DNA of 64,000 bases from Kaistia terrae. GTDB lineage: Bacteria; Pseudomonadota; Alphaproteobacteria; Rhizobiales; Kaistiaceae. Positions 17,324 to 26,105 of this stretch are shown here, in pieces. The notes beneath the pieces are model-generated. The model had not been told where the DNA came from, did no database searches, and saw only the letters and a list, made by a program, of their open reading frames with translations. The stretch's first letter is position 1. Every line of letters starts with the position of its first letter. The position numbers were made by a program, and so were the translations under genes. Location of the stretch: assembly GCF_026344005.1 (NCBI RefSeq), contig NZ_JAPKNH010000003.1:186001-250000 (forward strand), in the 5' to 3' direction.

Positions 17324-17716
17324 CTACCGCTGTTCGGGAGTGCCGCGCTCACCAAGCTTCAGGCCGAGCAGCACCGCACCATAGCCAAGCACCAGGCTGA
17401 CCAGCACGTAGAGTATGGCAACCGCGGCGCCCGAGGCGGACGCTGTCATCAGCACAACCGCGCCATAGACGAAGCTGGAGAAGGTCGACAATCCGCCCAT
17501 GATTCCGGTGCCGACCAGGGTGTTGACGTCGTCGCTGACAGCGCGCCGCTTGTGCAAGCCAGTGACGACGGCAAGCAGGAAGGCGGCGACGACGTTGGCG
17601 ACGAGGATCGCCATGGGGAAGCCGTCCGACAGGTCTGGCACGCCGAGCATCAGGAATTCGCGGGCCATGGCGCCGAGCGCGCCGCCGACGAAAACGAGGA
17701 TGACGAGATTGATCAT
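17324..17716 (-). CDS. crcB: Fluoride channel CrcB (Fluc), second subunit
   Basis: A 130-aa protein with four membrane helices that lets fluoride leave the cell. Family signature GGLSTFSSFVYGAVVLM gives the phenylalanine box, and GGALGAMAREF the N-terminal glycine motif. ATG at 17716 follows AGGGAGAAAAGGG. It starts 11 bp after the stop of a second crcB gene, and the two probably form a heterodimeric channel, as known for organisms with tandem crcB genes. Confidence 0.93.
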   Translation of the reverse strand: MINLVILVFVGGALGAMAREFLMLGVPDLSDGFPMAILVANVVAAFLLAVVTGLHKRRAVSDDVNTLVGTGIMGGLSTFSSFVYGAVVLMTASASGAAVAILYVLVSLVLGYGAVLLGLKLGERGTPEQR

Positions 17717-17727
17717 CCCTTTTCTCC

Positions 17728-18117
17728 CTAACCCTGCAGCCGTGCGAGAGCTGCGCCCAGCGCGGCGGCGATGAGGCCGACCGCGACCGAGAGCAGCATG
17801 TAGCCCAGCGCCAATTGTCCCCTGCCCGATCCGGCGAGCTTCGCCGCGTCCAGCTGCATGCTGCTGAAGGTCGTATAGCCGCCGAGGATGCCCGTGAGCA
17901 CGCCGGCGTTCAGGACGCTGCCGAAGCGGTCGCGCCAGTCGACGGAAAAGAGCACGGATAGATAGCCGATGACGAAGGCGCCGGAGATGTTGATCAGGAA
18001 GGTCGCGAGCGGGAAGCTGCCGTGATAGCGCTCCCCCACAACGCGCCCGATCCACCAGCGCAACAGCGATCCAAAGCCGCCGCCAATCCCCACCCACATC
18101 ACATCCAACGGACGCAT
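17728..18117 (-). CDS. crcB: Fluoride channel CrcB (Fluc), first subunit
   Basis: A 129-aa four-helix membrane protein, paralogue of the gene downstream. It has GGGFGSLLRWWIGR near the N-terminus and GGYTTFSSMQLDA as the phenylalanine-box motif. ATG at 18117 has a good GGGAGGCG ribosome site; a TTG at 18147 lacks one. Same operon as a FUSC-type exporter gene upstream, with 26 bp between them. No fluoride riboswitch was found in the leader of this operon. Confidence 0.93.
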   Translation of the reverse strand: MRPLDVMWVGIGGGFGSLLRWWIGRVVGERYHGSFPLATFLINISGAFVIGYLSVLFSVDWRDRFGSVLNAGVLTGILGGYTTFSSMQLDAAKLAGSGRGQLALGYMLLSVAVGLIAAALGAALARLQG

Positions 18118-18143
18118 TCGTAACGCCTCCCAGCGAGGTATCT

Positions 18144-19262
18144 TCAAGACTTTTCAGGTGTATCCGCCGCGTCGGAGACGCATTCGGCAAGCTTCTCGAT
18201 CGAATAGCGGACCTGCTCCAGGGCAAAGGAATAGTTGCCTATATAAGCCGACGCACTTTCCCCAGTGTCCTCATTGGCAACGACCGCCCCCTCAGCCCCC
18301 GCGCCCGTCGGACTGGCGTGTCCGACAAGACTGCGCTTCGCCGCCGAAAACGTCGCGAAGGCGTCCTCGAGACTGTCGGCAGGCGGCGGAACGGCCTGAG
18401 CGGATAGTGCGTCGCCAACTGCTACCAGATAAGTTCGGATCGCGTCGGTGACCGCCTGGGTCGGCGCGACCATCGCGTCGCCGAGCGATGCCGGCCAATG
18501 CTGCCGGGTTACCCGGCGGAGGACGAAGGTCGAGGTACGGAGGTCGCGCAGGCAAAGCCGCAATCGATCGAGATCCAGCGCGCCGTGCGAAACATGGCTG
18601 GCATGTTCCTCGCGAGCCTCCTTGGCGAGCGTGTCGATCTTGCCGTACGAGGCATAGATCTGTTCGCTGATCTTCGAGATCGCCTCATCTTGCGATTGCC
18701 GCGTCTGGCCCGCGACCGCCAAACCGATCATCTGCGCCAGAAGCGTCAGCACGTGATTGGTCTCGGAACGCAGGATCGTATCCGACCGCGCCGGAGCCAC
18801 AGCCAGCGAAACGAGAACGCCGACAGCGCAGCCGATCATGATCTCGACGACCCTATGCGTCGCCGAGATCATAGCGATCTCATGCGACGGCGTACTAATC
18901 AGCAGAATGGCGGCGGTCATCGGCGAGACACGGTAATTCGGCCGAGCGGCGGCCAGCATGCCCAGCACGCCGATCGAAAACAGCAGGCCAAGCAGCGTCC
19001 ACGCTGGCGTCACCGGGGTAAGCATGGCGACGACGAAACCGAACGCCGCGCCGACGAGGGTGCCCAGCACACGATCGGCGGCAGCCTTCAGCGAGGCGCC
19101 GACGCGCGTTTGCATGATGACAATCGCCGTCAGGACGGCCAAGTATCCTTGCGGGAGATTGAATATCTGGGCGATGGCAAAGGCGAGCCCGCCAGCCACA
19201 GCGGTACGAAGTCCCGCTTTCCAGATCTCCGCATTGGGCATATGCATCGCCAGAGAGGCCAT
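18144..19262 (-). CDS. FUSC / aromatic acid exporter family membrane protein
   Basis: A 372-aa protein. The N-terminal half (about 12-165) has five or six membrane helices with the FUSC motif QGYLAVLTAIVIMQTRVGASLKAAADRVLGT; the C-terminal half is a cytoplasmic helical region. Relatives export aromatic carboxylates or form part of efflux systems (AaeB/YccS-like). It leads an operon with two crcB genes, so an anion-efflux theme is possible. The export partner subunit expected for AaeB types is not present. Confidence 0.8.
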   Translation of the reverse strand: MASLAMHMPNAEIWKAGLRTAVAGGLAFAIAQIFNLPQGYLAVLTAIVIMQTRVGASLKAAADRVLGTLVGAAFGFVVAMLTPVTPAWTLLGLLFSIGVLGMLAAARPNYRVSPMTAAILLISTPSHEIAMISATHRVVEIMIGCAVGVLVSLAVAPARSDTILRSETNHVLTLLAQMIGLAVAGQTRQSQDEAISKISEQIYASYGKIDTLAKEAREEHASHVSHGALDLDRLRLCLRDLRTSTFVLRRVTRQHWPASLGDAMVAPTQAVTDAIRTYLVAVGDALSAQAVPPPADSLEDAFATFSAAKRSLVGHASPTGAGAEGAVVANEDTGESASAYIGNYSFALEQVRYSIEKLAECVSDAADTPEKS

Positions 19263-19459
19263 TCTCCCTCCGAGTCACACACAAAGTCTACAGACTCGTA
19301 CGATCAACTTGCCCGGTATTGCGCTCCACTACCAAGCAAAAAGATGAGCGGGCGCCAAGTACACACCTATCCCACTGGAATGACGGCAGCAGGGCTGGCA
19401 GATTGTCCAGGGGCGGGCAGATTGCTCCCTGAGTCCGGCACATTGGAAGGCAGGCGTGG

Positions 19460-19984
19460 ATGCATTGGTTGCAGGATGGTCTGACGCTGATCGAACCCTA
19501 CATCGCGGCCTATGGCAGCTTTGCCATCTTCGTCATCATCTATTTCGAAGCACTCGGCGCCCCGCTACCGGGCGAAAGCGCCCTGATCGCCATCGCGGCA
19601 CTGGCCGCACGCGGCGATGTCGACCTCGCCCATGCGCTGATCGGCGCATTTTGCGGCGCGGTGCTCGGCGACAGCACGGGTTATGCCATCGGCCACTTCG
19701 GCGGACGGCCCTTGCTGCTGCGCTATGGCGGTTGGATCCGGCTGACGCCGGAACGCCTCGGCAAGTTTGAGACGCTCTTTCAGCAGCGCGGCATCTGGAT
19801 CGTGATGACGGCGCGCTTCGTTGCCGTGCTCCGGCAGTTGAACGGACTGATCGCGGGCGCCGTCTCAATGCCATGGCCACGCTTTCTGGTGGCCAACACC
19901 ATCGGCGCTGCCGGCTGGGTGTTGTTGTGGGGCCTTGGCCCCTACTTCGCGGTGGACTGGTTCAAGGCATTCATGCACCACTGA
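19460..19984 (+). CDS. DedA family membrane protein
   Basis: A 174-aa DedA/SNARE-associated protein of the inner membrane; family members flip phospholipids or undecaprenyl phosphate. Conserved parts: FEALGAPLPGES near residue 29, GDSTGYAIGHFGG, and the amphipathic arginine motif TARFVAVLRQLNGLIAGAVSMPWPRF split by a re-entrant loop. Four or five hydrophobic stretches are seen. It is a single-gene unit between the FUSC operon (divergent) and a small secreted protein gene. Confidence 0.88.
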   Translation: MHWLQDGLTLIEPYIAAYGSFAIFVIIYFEALGAPLPGESALIAIAALAARGDVDLAHALIGAFCGAVLGDSTGYAIGHFGGRPLLLRYGGWIRLTPERLGKFETLFQQRGIWIVMTARFVAVLRQLNGLIAGAVSMPWPRFLVANTIGAAGWVLLWGLGPYFAVDWFKAFMHH

Positions 19985-20105
19985 TCGCCAATACTTGCCG
20001 CAGCGGAATCAAGCCTTTTCGTGCTATCCTTATCTTCGCCCGGCGCCGCCTCGTCGAGCGTGCGCTGTCGCTAGGGCGAGCCCTCAATTGACCCGGAAGG
20101 AAACC

Positions 20106-20378
20106 ATGAAATTCACGATCCTTGCCTTGGCACTGATAGCGATCGCGTTCCCGACCCTGGCACAGGCCACGATGCTGGAGCGTCAGGCCGGAAGGGCCAT
20201 TCGCCAAGCGGGCCATTGGTGCGACAAGGTCAGCCATATGGCGGTCAATGAAAAGCAATCCCTGCCGTCGCGACGCGTCGTTCGGGTGACCTGCGACGAC
20301 GGCACGCGCTACGTTCAGTACGATCTGACCATGCGCCCCGACAACAAGATCGCCTCGATCGAGAAGGCCAAGCCCTGA
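20106..20378 (+). CDS. Small secreted protein of unknown function (90 aa)
   Basis: Signal peptide at about residues 1-21 (FTILALALIAIAFPTLAQA) followed by a 69-aa mature part with two cysteines (HWCDKV, RVTCDDGTRY) that could form a disulfide. The end, YDLTMRPDNKIASIEKAKP, is a short beta-rich region. Such proteins are common and uncharacterised in rhizobia. ATG at 20106 follows CCGGAAGGAAACC. Confidence 0.75.
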   Translation: MKFTILALALIAIAFPTLAQATMLERQAGRAIRQAGHWCDKVSHMAVNEKQSLPSRRVVRVTCDDGTRYVQYDLTMRPDNKIASIEKAKP

Positions 20379-20426
20379 CAAGGGACTTCAGCACGGTGGC
20401 CGGAAGGCCCCACGATCGGAAATGGT

Positions 20427-21431
20427 CTAGGCCGTCTCGCCCTCGAGAATGTCATAGCCGGTGTCGCAGATCGTCGGCTTGCCCGGATAATCGGGGCTAG
20501 CCAGGATCATCTCGGCAGCCGTCTTGCCGATCAGAAAGCGGCGCGAAAGGATCGTCGAGAGCGGTTGCGGCAAGGCCTGGCCAATGTCGAGGCCGTTGAA
20601 GCCGAACAGCGCCAGATCCTCGCGCGGCTTGATACCGGCGGCGAAGCAATGGAACACGCCGCCGACCGCCATGTCGTCGTTGGAAAAAGCCACGACGTCG
20701 AGGTCGCGGTGCCGGGCCAGCAACTGGGCGAGCAATTCGCGCCCGGCCTGGGTCGAGCTTGGCCCTTCCGACGTCGCCTCGCCGACGAGTGACAAGCCGA
20801 CCGCCTGAAGCCCCTCGCGAAAACCTTCGTAGCGACGGGCCGCGCGCTCGTCGCGCTTGCGGTCATGGCCGACATAGCCGAAGCGGCGATAGCCGCGCTT
20901 GAAGAGATGCAGTGCCGTGTCGTAGCCGGCCTGCCGGTGCGACATGCCGACGGCGATATCGAGCGGCGGGGAATCGATATCCATCAGCTCGGCGACGCGC
21001 ACACCCGAGCGCTTCAGCATCGCCACGGTGTAGTCCGTATGATGCAGTCCGGAAACGATCATCGCCGCCGGTTGCCAGGAGAGCAGCGACGCGACCAACT
21101 CCTCCTCGGCGTTCATGTCGTAGTCGGTAACGCCGACGACCGGCTGGTAGCCGGACGAGGCGAGCGACGCATGGATGCCGCGCAGAACGTCCGGAAAGAC
21201 AATGTTGGAGAGCGACGGCAGCACGACGCCGATCAGATTGGAGCCGGAGGAAGCCAGCGTTCCGGCAACGCGATTCGGCACATAGCCCATCTCCCGCACG
21301 ACGGCGAGCACGCGTTCGCGCGTCTTGTCGGCGACGGAAGCCTTGTTGCGAAGCACCCGCGAGACGGTGATCTCGCTGACTTCGGCGCGCATCGCCACAT
21401 CGGCCAGGGTGTAGGAGTTCTTCACGTTCAT
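20427..21431 (-). CDS. LacI-family transcriptional repressor
   Basis: A 334-aa regulator with an N-terminal LacI HTH (YTLADVAMRAEVSEITVSRV at about 7-26, hinge PNRVAGTLAS) and a periplasmic-binding-like effector domain (about 62-330), in the GntR/gluconate subgroup. It is the last gene of the operon binding protein-ATPase-permease-SDR-lacI. The palindrome TGACAGCGCTGTCA, with the central CG typical for LacI operators, stands before the first gene of that operon and, as two variants, between ltnD and otnK; this repressor is the best candidate to bind all three. Effector probably a sugar acid or aldose. Confidence 0.9.
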   Translation of the reverse strand: MNVKNSYTLADVAMRAEVSEITVSRVLRNKASVADKTRERVLAVVREMGYVPNRVAGTLASSGSNLIGVVLPSLSNIVFPDVLRGIHASLASSGYQPVVGVTDYDMNAEEELVASLLSWQPAAMIVSGLHHTDYTVAMLKRSGVRVAELMDIDSPPLDIAVGMSHRQAGYDTALHLFKRGYRRFGYVGHDRKRDERAARRYEGFREGLQAVGLSLVGEATSEGPSSTQAGRELLAQLLARHRDLDVVAFSNDDMAVGGVFHCFAAGIKPREDLALFGFNGLDIGQALPQPLSTILSRRFLIGKTAAEMILASPDYPGKPTICDTGYDILEGETA

Positions 21432-21527
21432 AGAGACGACGCCATCCAGACTTGAGACGCCCGACGAGGCCGGACGCGGCTCCTTATCATGGATCGCCGC
21501 GTCCGCATTGCGCGTGTGCGCCTCAGA

Positions 21528-22316
21528 TCATGTCCAGCCGCCGTCAGCGACATAGCTCTGGTTGGTGCAGGCGCCGGATTCGTCCGAGGCGAAGAACATG
21601 ATCACCCGGGCGATATCGGCCGGATAGATCTTCCGCTTCAGGCATTGCCGAGTGAAAATCGCCTGCTCGATTTCGGGCGTGACCCAGAGGTCCAGCTGGC
21701 GCTGGGTCATGATCCAGCCCGGCAGGACGCAATTGACGCGGATGTTGTGCGGGCCAAGTTCGCGCGCCAATCCGCGCGTCAGACCGATAATGCCGGACTT
21801 CGCCGCCAGATAGGGAGTGAGCCCCTCCACACCGGCAATGTAGGCAAAGGAGCCGACATTGACGATCGAGCCACCACCCAGCGCCGCCATGTCCTTGTAG
21901 ACCGCCTGCGAGCAGAAGAACTGGTGCTTCAGGTTGACGGCCTGCTTCTCATCCCAGAATTCCGGCGTGACTTCGTCGATCGTCGCGCGCTGGTCATGCG
22001 CGGCATTGTTGACCAGCATCGCGATTGGGCCGAGTGCGTCCCGGATCCGGCCGATCGCGGCCTGCGTCGCGGCGATGTCGGTCAGGTTGGCGTTCTCGAA
22101 ATGGACCGTATGTCCTTCGGCCGTTAGCTCCTCGACGAGCTTGCGGGACGGCTCCTCGACGATATCGATGAAGCCGACCTTCGAACCCTGGCGGGCGAAC
22201 TGGCGGACGATTTCCTCGCCGATGCCGCTGCCGCCGCCGGTGATCAGCACGACGCTGTCCACCAGGCTCGGATAGGCGGCCCCATAGCGCGGTTGGTAGG
22301 ATGAGTCTGACGTCAA
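21528..22316 (-). CDS. SDR sugar dehydrogenase, D-xylose/galactose 1-dehydrogenase-like
   Basis: A 262-aa classical SDR. TGGGSGIG is the NAD-binding motif, VNNAAHDQRATIDEVT the NNAG region, and the active site has VGSFAYIAG and YLAAKSG. The whole resembles Caulobacter XylB and related aldose 1-dehydrogenases that oxidise sugars to lactones, down to the ITRGLARELGPHNIRVNCV-like stretch and the YVADGGWT end. The start is TTG at 22316 behind AAGGAAAGCG. It sits between the permease and the LacI gene in a sugar-import operon, so it should act on the imported sugar or its product. Confidence 0.78.
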   Translation of the reverse strand: MTSDSSYQPRYGAAYPSLVDSVVLITGGGSGIGEEIVRQFARQGSKVGFIDIVEEPSRKLVEELTAEGHTVHFENANLTDIAATQAAIGRIRDALGPIAMLVNNAAHDQRATIDEVTPEFWDEKQAVNLKHQFFCSQAVYKDMAALGGGSIVNVGSFAYIAGVEGLTPYLAAKSGIIGLTRGLARELGPHNIRVNCVLPGWIMTQRQLDLWVTPEIEQAIFTRQCLKRKIYPADIARVIMFFASDESGACTNQSYVADGGWT

Positions 22317-22364
22317 CGTCGCTTTCCTTTTGTCATTCCAGGATATTCCTCAAACCGCATCTGC

Positions 22365-23390
22365 TCAGCCCTCGGCGCGTTCCACGCTGCGGATGTTCTG
22401 CACGTAGACGTTGACGATCAGGGCAGCGAGCAGGATCAAGCCGCGGATCAAGATCTTCAGGAAGCTGTCGATCTGGATGTGATCGAGGCCATTGTTGAGA
22501 ACACCGAGCACGCAGAGGCCGACAATCGTGTTGCCGATGCCGCCGCGACCGCCGAACAGGCTGGTGCCACCGACGACAACCGCCGCGATCGCGTCAAGCA
22601 GGTAGCCGTCAAACTCATTCTGCTGGGCGCTGCCGAAATGGGCGACGCCGACCATGCCGGCGATGCCGGAGCAGACGGCGCAGATCACCAGCGCCGCGCC
22701 CAGGATCAGCTTGACGTTGACGCCGGAATACTCGGCCGCTTCGCGGTTGCCGCCGACCATGTAGATGTAGCGGCCGAAGCGGGTGTAGGTCAGCGTCACA
22801 TGGCCCGCGACCAGGAAAGCGATCAGCACGAGCGCGATGGTTGGAAAGCCCCCGACATTGCTGGCGCCGAGCGTCGAGACGATTTCCGGCACATTGTAGG
22901 CGATCTGGCCGCGCACCAGCAGCGCGCAGATGCCGGCGCCGATCTGCATCATGGCAAGCGTCATGATGAAGGAAGGAATTCCGATGACCGTGGTGCCGAA
23001 GGCGTTGACCAGGCCGAGGCCCGTGCAGGCGGCCAGCGCCAGGATGACCGCCAGCCAGCCGGCGACCGGAATGTTGGCGATGTTCACATAGCTTTCCTGC
23101 AGCGTGAAATAGGCAACTACGATGCCGGTAGCATTGGCGACCGAGGCCACCGAAAGATCGATCTCGCCGCACAGGATGACGAAGGTCAGGCCGACCGCCA
23201 TGATGCCCGTCACCGAAATCTGGGTGAGGATATTCGAAGCGTTGTCGATGGTGGCGAAGGATGGGCTGGCGATGCTGAAGAAGATCAACAGCAGGAGCAG
23301 GGTCGCAAACGGGGCGATATTGCGCATCTGACTGCGCAGGAAAAGGCTCGATTTGGAGGCGCGCGCCGTACTGGCTTGCTGAAACGTCAT
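22365..23390 (-). CDS. Sugar ABC transporter permease (RbsC type), system 1
   Basis: A 341-aa inner-membrane permease of the ribose/xylose class with about nine or ten helices. The family motifs are TFVILCGEIDLSVASVANATG and a C-terminal IAAVVVGGTSLFGGRGGIGNT-like loop. It starts 12 bp after the ATPase stop. Partners are the ATPase at 23403 and the Tat-exported binding protein at 25068. Confidence 0.9.
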   Translation of the reverse strand: MTFQQASTARASKSSLFLRSQMRNIAPFATLLLLLIFFSIASPSFATIDNASNILTQISVTGIMAVGLTFVILCGEIDLSVASVANATGIVVAYFTLQESYVNIANIPVAGWLAVILALAACTGLGLVNAFGTTVIGIPSFIMTLAMMQIGAGICALLVRGQIAYNVPEIVSTLGASNVGGFPTIALVLIAFLVAGHVTLTYTRFGRYIYMVGGNREAAEYSGVNVKLILGAALVICAVCSGIAGMVGVAHFGSAQQNEFDGYLLDAIAAVVVGGTSLFGGRGGIGNTIVGLCVLGVLNNGLDHIQIDSFLKILIRGLILLAALIVNVYVQNIRSVERAEG

Positions 23391-23402
23391 GTCAAATCCT
23401 TC

Positions 23403-24923
23403 TCAGGCGGCTTCCAGCAGCCGATCCTTGCTGATCGTCTCATTGGTGAATTCGCGCACGATGCGTCCCTTCTTCATGACGAGGACGCGATCGGCGAGCG
23501 ACAGGACGGTTTCCGGCTCGGCCGAAACGACGATGACGGCGAGGCCCTCGTCGCGCAGCGCCCGGACGATCTTCACAACATCGTCCTTGGCGCCGACATC
23601 CATCCCGCGCGTCGGCTCGCTGAGCACCAGCACCTTGGGGCGGTGGGTCAGCCATTTGGCGAGCGCCACCTTCTGCTGGTTGCCACCGGACAGCGCGCCC
23701 AGCGCCACTTCCGCGCGCGGCGGCCGGATGCTCAGGCTCTCGACATGCTTGCGCGCGATCGAGCGCTCGACGTTCGGCTTCAGCCAGAGGCGCGAGATGC
23801 GGCCGAGGATGCTGATCGAGACATTCTTGTAGACGGGCTGCTCGTAGAACAGCATCGAGCGCCGGTTCTCCGGCACGAAGGCGATGCCCGCATCGTGCGC
23901 CTGCGTCGTGTTGCGCAGCCGCCGCTTGCGCCCATCGATGGCCAGCGTTCCCGTATCCGCCTTGATCTTGCCGAACAGGGTGCGTGCCAGCTCGATCTGG
24001 CCGCAGCCCATGAAGCCGTAGATGCCGAGGATCTCGCCGGCCTTCACGTCGAAGTTGACGTCGACATAGGCGCGACCAAAACCCAGATTCTCCGCCGCAA
24101 GCACGACGGGCAGTCCCGGCTTCGAGGCGAGTGTGATAGTGCCGGTATAGCTCTCTTCAAGATCCTGATGACCGGCGCCGATCATCCGTTCGATCAACCA
24201 GCCCTTGTCGATGCCCTCGACCGAATGGGTCACGATCAGCCGGCCATTGCGGAAGACCGTGACGGTGTCGGAGATCGACAGGATGTCGTCGAGGAAATGC
24301 GAGATGAAGACGATGCTGCGCCCGCTGGCGCGCACGCCCTTCAAGACATTGAAAAGCAGCTGCACTTCAGGCGGCGACAAGGCCGATGTCGGCTCGTCGA
24401 GAATGATGATGCGCGCGCCGGAGAAGATGACCCGCGCCAATTCGATCAACTGCTGCAATCCGATCGGCAGGTCGCCCATGCGCGTCTTCGGATCAACGTC
24501 GATGCCGAGGCTCTTCAACTGGTCATGCGCGCCCGTCATCATGGTGCGCCAGTCGATGATGCCGGCCGCTGTCACCGGCTGCTTGCCGAGATAGACGTTC
24601 TCGCCCACCGTCAGGTCCGGCATGATGCTCAGTTCCTGGTGCACCATGCCGATGCCGGCGGCGAGCGCATCGCGGGCGGAGCGGAAATGCACTTCCTTCC
24701 CGTCGATCAGCATCTTGCCTTCATAGCCGGTATGAACGCCGGCGATGATCTTCATCATCGTCGACTTGCCGGCGCCGTTCTCGCCGACGAGGCCGTGGAT
24801 TTCGCCGGCGCGAAGCGTGAAATCGACTTCGCGCAGGGCGGCAACACCGCCGAATGATTTGGAGATGCCCAACATCTGCAGGCGAGGCACGTCGCTGGAC
24901 GGATCTTGAGATTCAGTCGTCAT
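23403..24923 (-). CDS. Sugar ABC transporter ATPase (RbsA type, double domain), system 1
   Basis: A 506-aa protein with two ABC domains. The N-terminal domain has GENGAGKST (48-56) and LTVGENVYLGK; the C-terminal one has a degenerate Walker A (GFMGCGQIE), as usual in this family, and a good signature LSGGNQQKVALAKWL. Hydrolyses ATP to drive uptake through the permease. ATG at 24923 (MTTESQ) is chosen; an ATG at 24959 is in frame. A GC-rich stem-loop lies between it and the binding-protein gene. Confidence 0.92.
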   Translation of the reverse strand: MTTESQDPSSDVPRLQMLGISKSFGGVAALREVDFTLRAGEIHGLVGENGAGKSTMMKIIAGVHTGYEGKMLIDGKEVHFRSARDALAAGIGMVHQELSIMPDLTVGENVYLGKQPVTAAGIIDWRTMMTGAHDQLKSLGIDVDPKTRMGDLPIGLQQLIELARVIFSGARIIILDEPTSALSPPEVQLLFNVLKGVRASGRSIVFISHFLDDILSISDTVTVFRNGRLIVTHSVEGIDKGWLIERMIGAGHQDLEESYTGTITLASKPGLPVVLAAENLGFGRAYVDVNFDVKAGEILGIYGFMGCGQIELARTLFGKIKADTGTLAIDGRKRRLRNTTQAHDAGIAFVPENRRSMLFYEQPVYKNVSISILGRISRLWLKPNVERSIARKHVESLSIRPPRAEVALGALSGGNQQKVALAKWLTHRPKVLVLSEPTRGMDVGAKDDVVKIVRALRDEGLAVIVVSAEPETVLSLADRVLVMKKGRIVREFTNETISKDRLLEAA

Positions 24924-25018
24924 CAAATTCACCCGTTCGCGGCTGGGAACGCTTCGCATGGCCGCGATGACGGCCGGAGTGCTCCGACCGTCAGGCTGCG
25001 CATCGAGCCGTTGCGGGC

Positions 25019-25049
25019 GCTCCGGCCGGGGTTTCAGACCCGCCGGAGC
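25019..25049 (-). other. Intergenic stem-loop after binding-protein gene, system 1
   Basis: GCTCCGG/CCGGAGC arms with an inner GGG/CCC pairing, just after the binding-protein stop and before the ATPase. No T run, so more likely an mRNA-stabilising or attenuating hairpin than a full terminator. Confidence 0.55.
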
Positions 25050-25067
25050 CGCCGCGTTTCGTGCCGA

Positions 25068-26105
25068 TCAGATCAGGAAGTGGTTCTGCATCCACTGCAT
25101 GCCGGCGGCATTTTCCTTGGTGACGACCGGGCCGTCGGTAACGATATGCTTGGGAATGCCCTCGCCGCTCTTCTCGCCGCCCGTCACGGCAGCGACGCCC
25201 GCGATGATCGCACCACCATGGATGCGGGAGGACGGATTGCGAACCGTGGCATACATGCGGCCATCGGCAACCGCAGCGATTGCCGGCGGCATGGCATCGA
25301 CGCCGCCGATCAGGATGTCGGTACGGCCGCGCGACTTCATGACATTGTAGGCGGCGAGCGCCATGTCGTCATTATGGAAGAAAGCCGCGTCGATCTGCGG
25401 GTACTTCGTCAGATAGGTGTCCCACAGGCGCGAGGCCTTTGTGACGTCCCAATCGGCCGGCTGGTCGTCGAGCACTTCCATGCCGGGATTGGCATCGATC
25501 ACCGACTTGAAGCCCTTGGCACGGCCCTGAGCGCCGGAATGACCGAGCGCGCCCTGGGTCATGATGATCTTGCCCTTGCCGCCGAGCTTCTGCACGAGCG
25601 CCTGGGTCACCGAGGCACCCATGAACTCATTGTTCGGGGCGAGGAAGCTATGGACGCTGATCTTGTCCGGCGGAGCAATCAGCGTGTCCATTTCGATGAT
25701 CGGAATGCCGGCATCGATCATCTTCTGGACCGGCTGGATCAGCGTGCCGATGCCGAAAGCCTGGATACCGACAAAATCCCACTTCTGCGATGCCATGTTG
25801 TCGATGGCGGCGCGCTGCTTGACGGCGTCGAGCTGGCCATCGAACCAGGTAACCTCGACGTTGAAAAGCTTGCCCCAGAACTCGGCAGCCTGCTTGCCCT
25901 GGGCGCACCAGGTAGCCTGCAGGCCTGCATTGGAGAAGGCCGCCTTCAGCGGCTTCTCGGAACGGCCTGTCGCCGCGACCATTTCCTGCGCCATGGCAGG
26001 ACTGATTCCCAGACCGCCAAGCATGGCGGCTGCGCTACCGGCGGCGGTGACGCCAGCGGTGCGGAAAAAATCACGACGCGACTTGGAATGCTTGTCTTCA
26101 GACAT
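25068..26105 (-). CDS. Sugar ABC transporter substrate-binding protein, Tat-exported, system 1
   Basis: A 345-aa periplasmic-binding protein of the ribose/galactose type (Peripla_BP_4). The leader has the twin-arginine motif SRRDFFRTAG and a cleavage site near PAMAQE, so it folds before export. The mature part shows DFVGIQAFG, the AFFHNDDMALAAYNVMKSRG hinge and GGVDAMPPAIAAVADGRM. First gene of the operon that ends with lacI; a 14-bp palindromic operator lies 50-63 bp before its ATG. The ligand is not recognisable from sequence. Confidence 0.9.
   Translation of the reverse strand: MSEDKHSKSRRDFFRTAGVTAAGSAAAMLGGLGISPAMAQEMVAATGRSEKPLKAAFSNAGLQATWCAQGKQAAEFWGKLFNVEVTWFDGQLDAVKQRAAIDNMASQKWDFVGIQAFGIGTLIQPVQKMIDAGIPIIEMDTLIAPPDKISVHSFLAPNNEFMGASVTQALVQKLGGKGKIIMTQGALGHSGAQGRAKGFKSVIDANPGMEVLDDQPADWDVTKASRLWDTYLTKYPQIDAAFFHNDDMALAAYNVMKSRGRTDILIGGVDAMPPAIAAVADGRMYATVRNPSSRIHGGAIIAGVAAVTGGEKSGEGIPKHIVTDGPVVTKENAAGMQWMQNHFLI

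Noticed and set aside
18118-19460. Fluoride riboswitch before the FUSC-crcB-crcB operon
   Set aside because: The conserved pseudoknot sequence pattern was not found in the leader or between the genes.
22479-24857. 792-aa open frame on the plus strand across the ABC ATPase and permease genes
   Set aside because: It is antisense to clear ABC genes, full of His/Asp/Arg/Gln repeats typical of frame shadows in GC-rich DNA, and has no recognisable domain.
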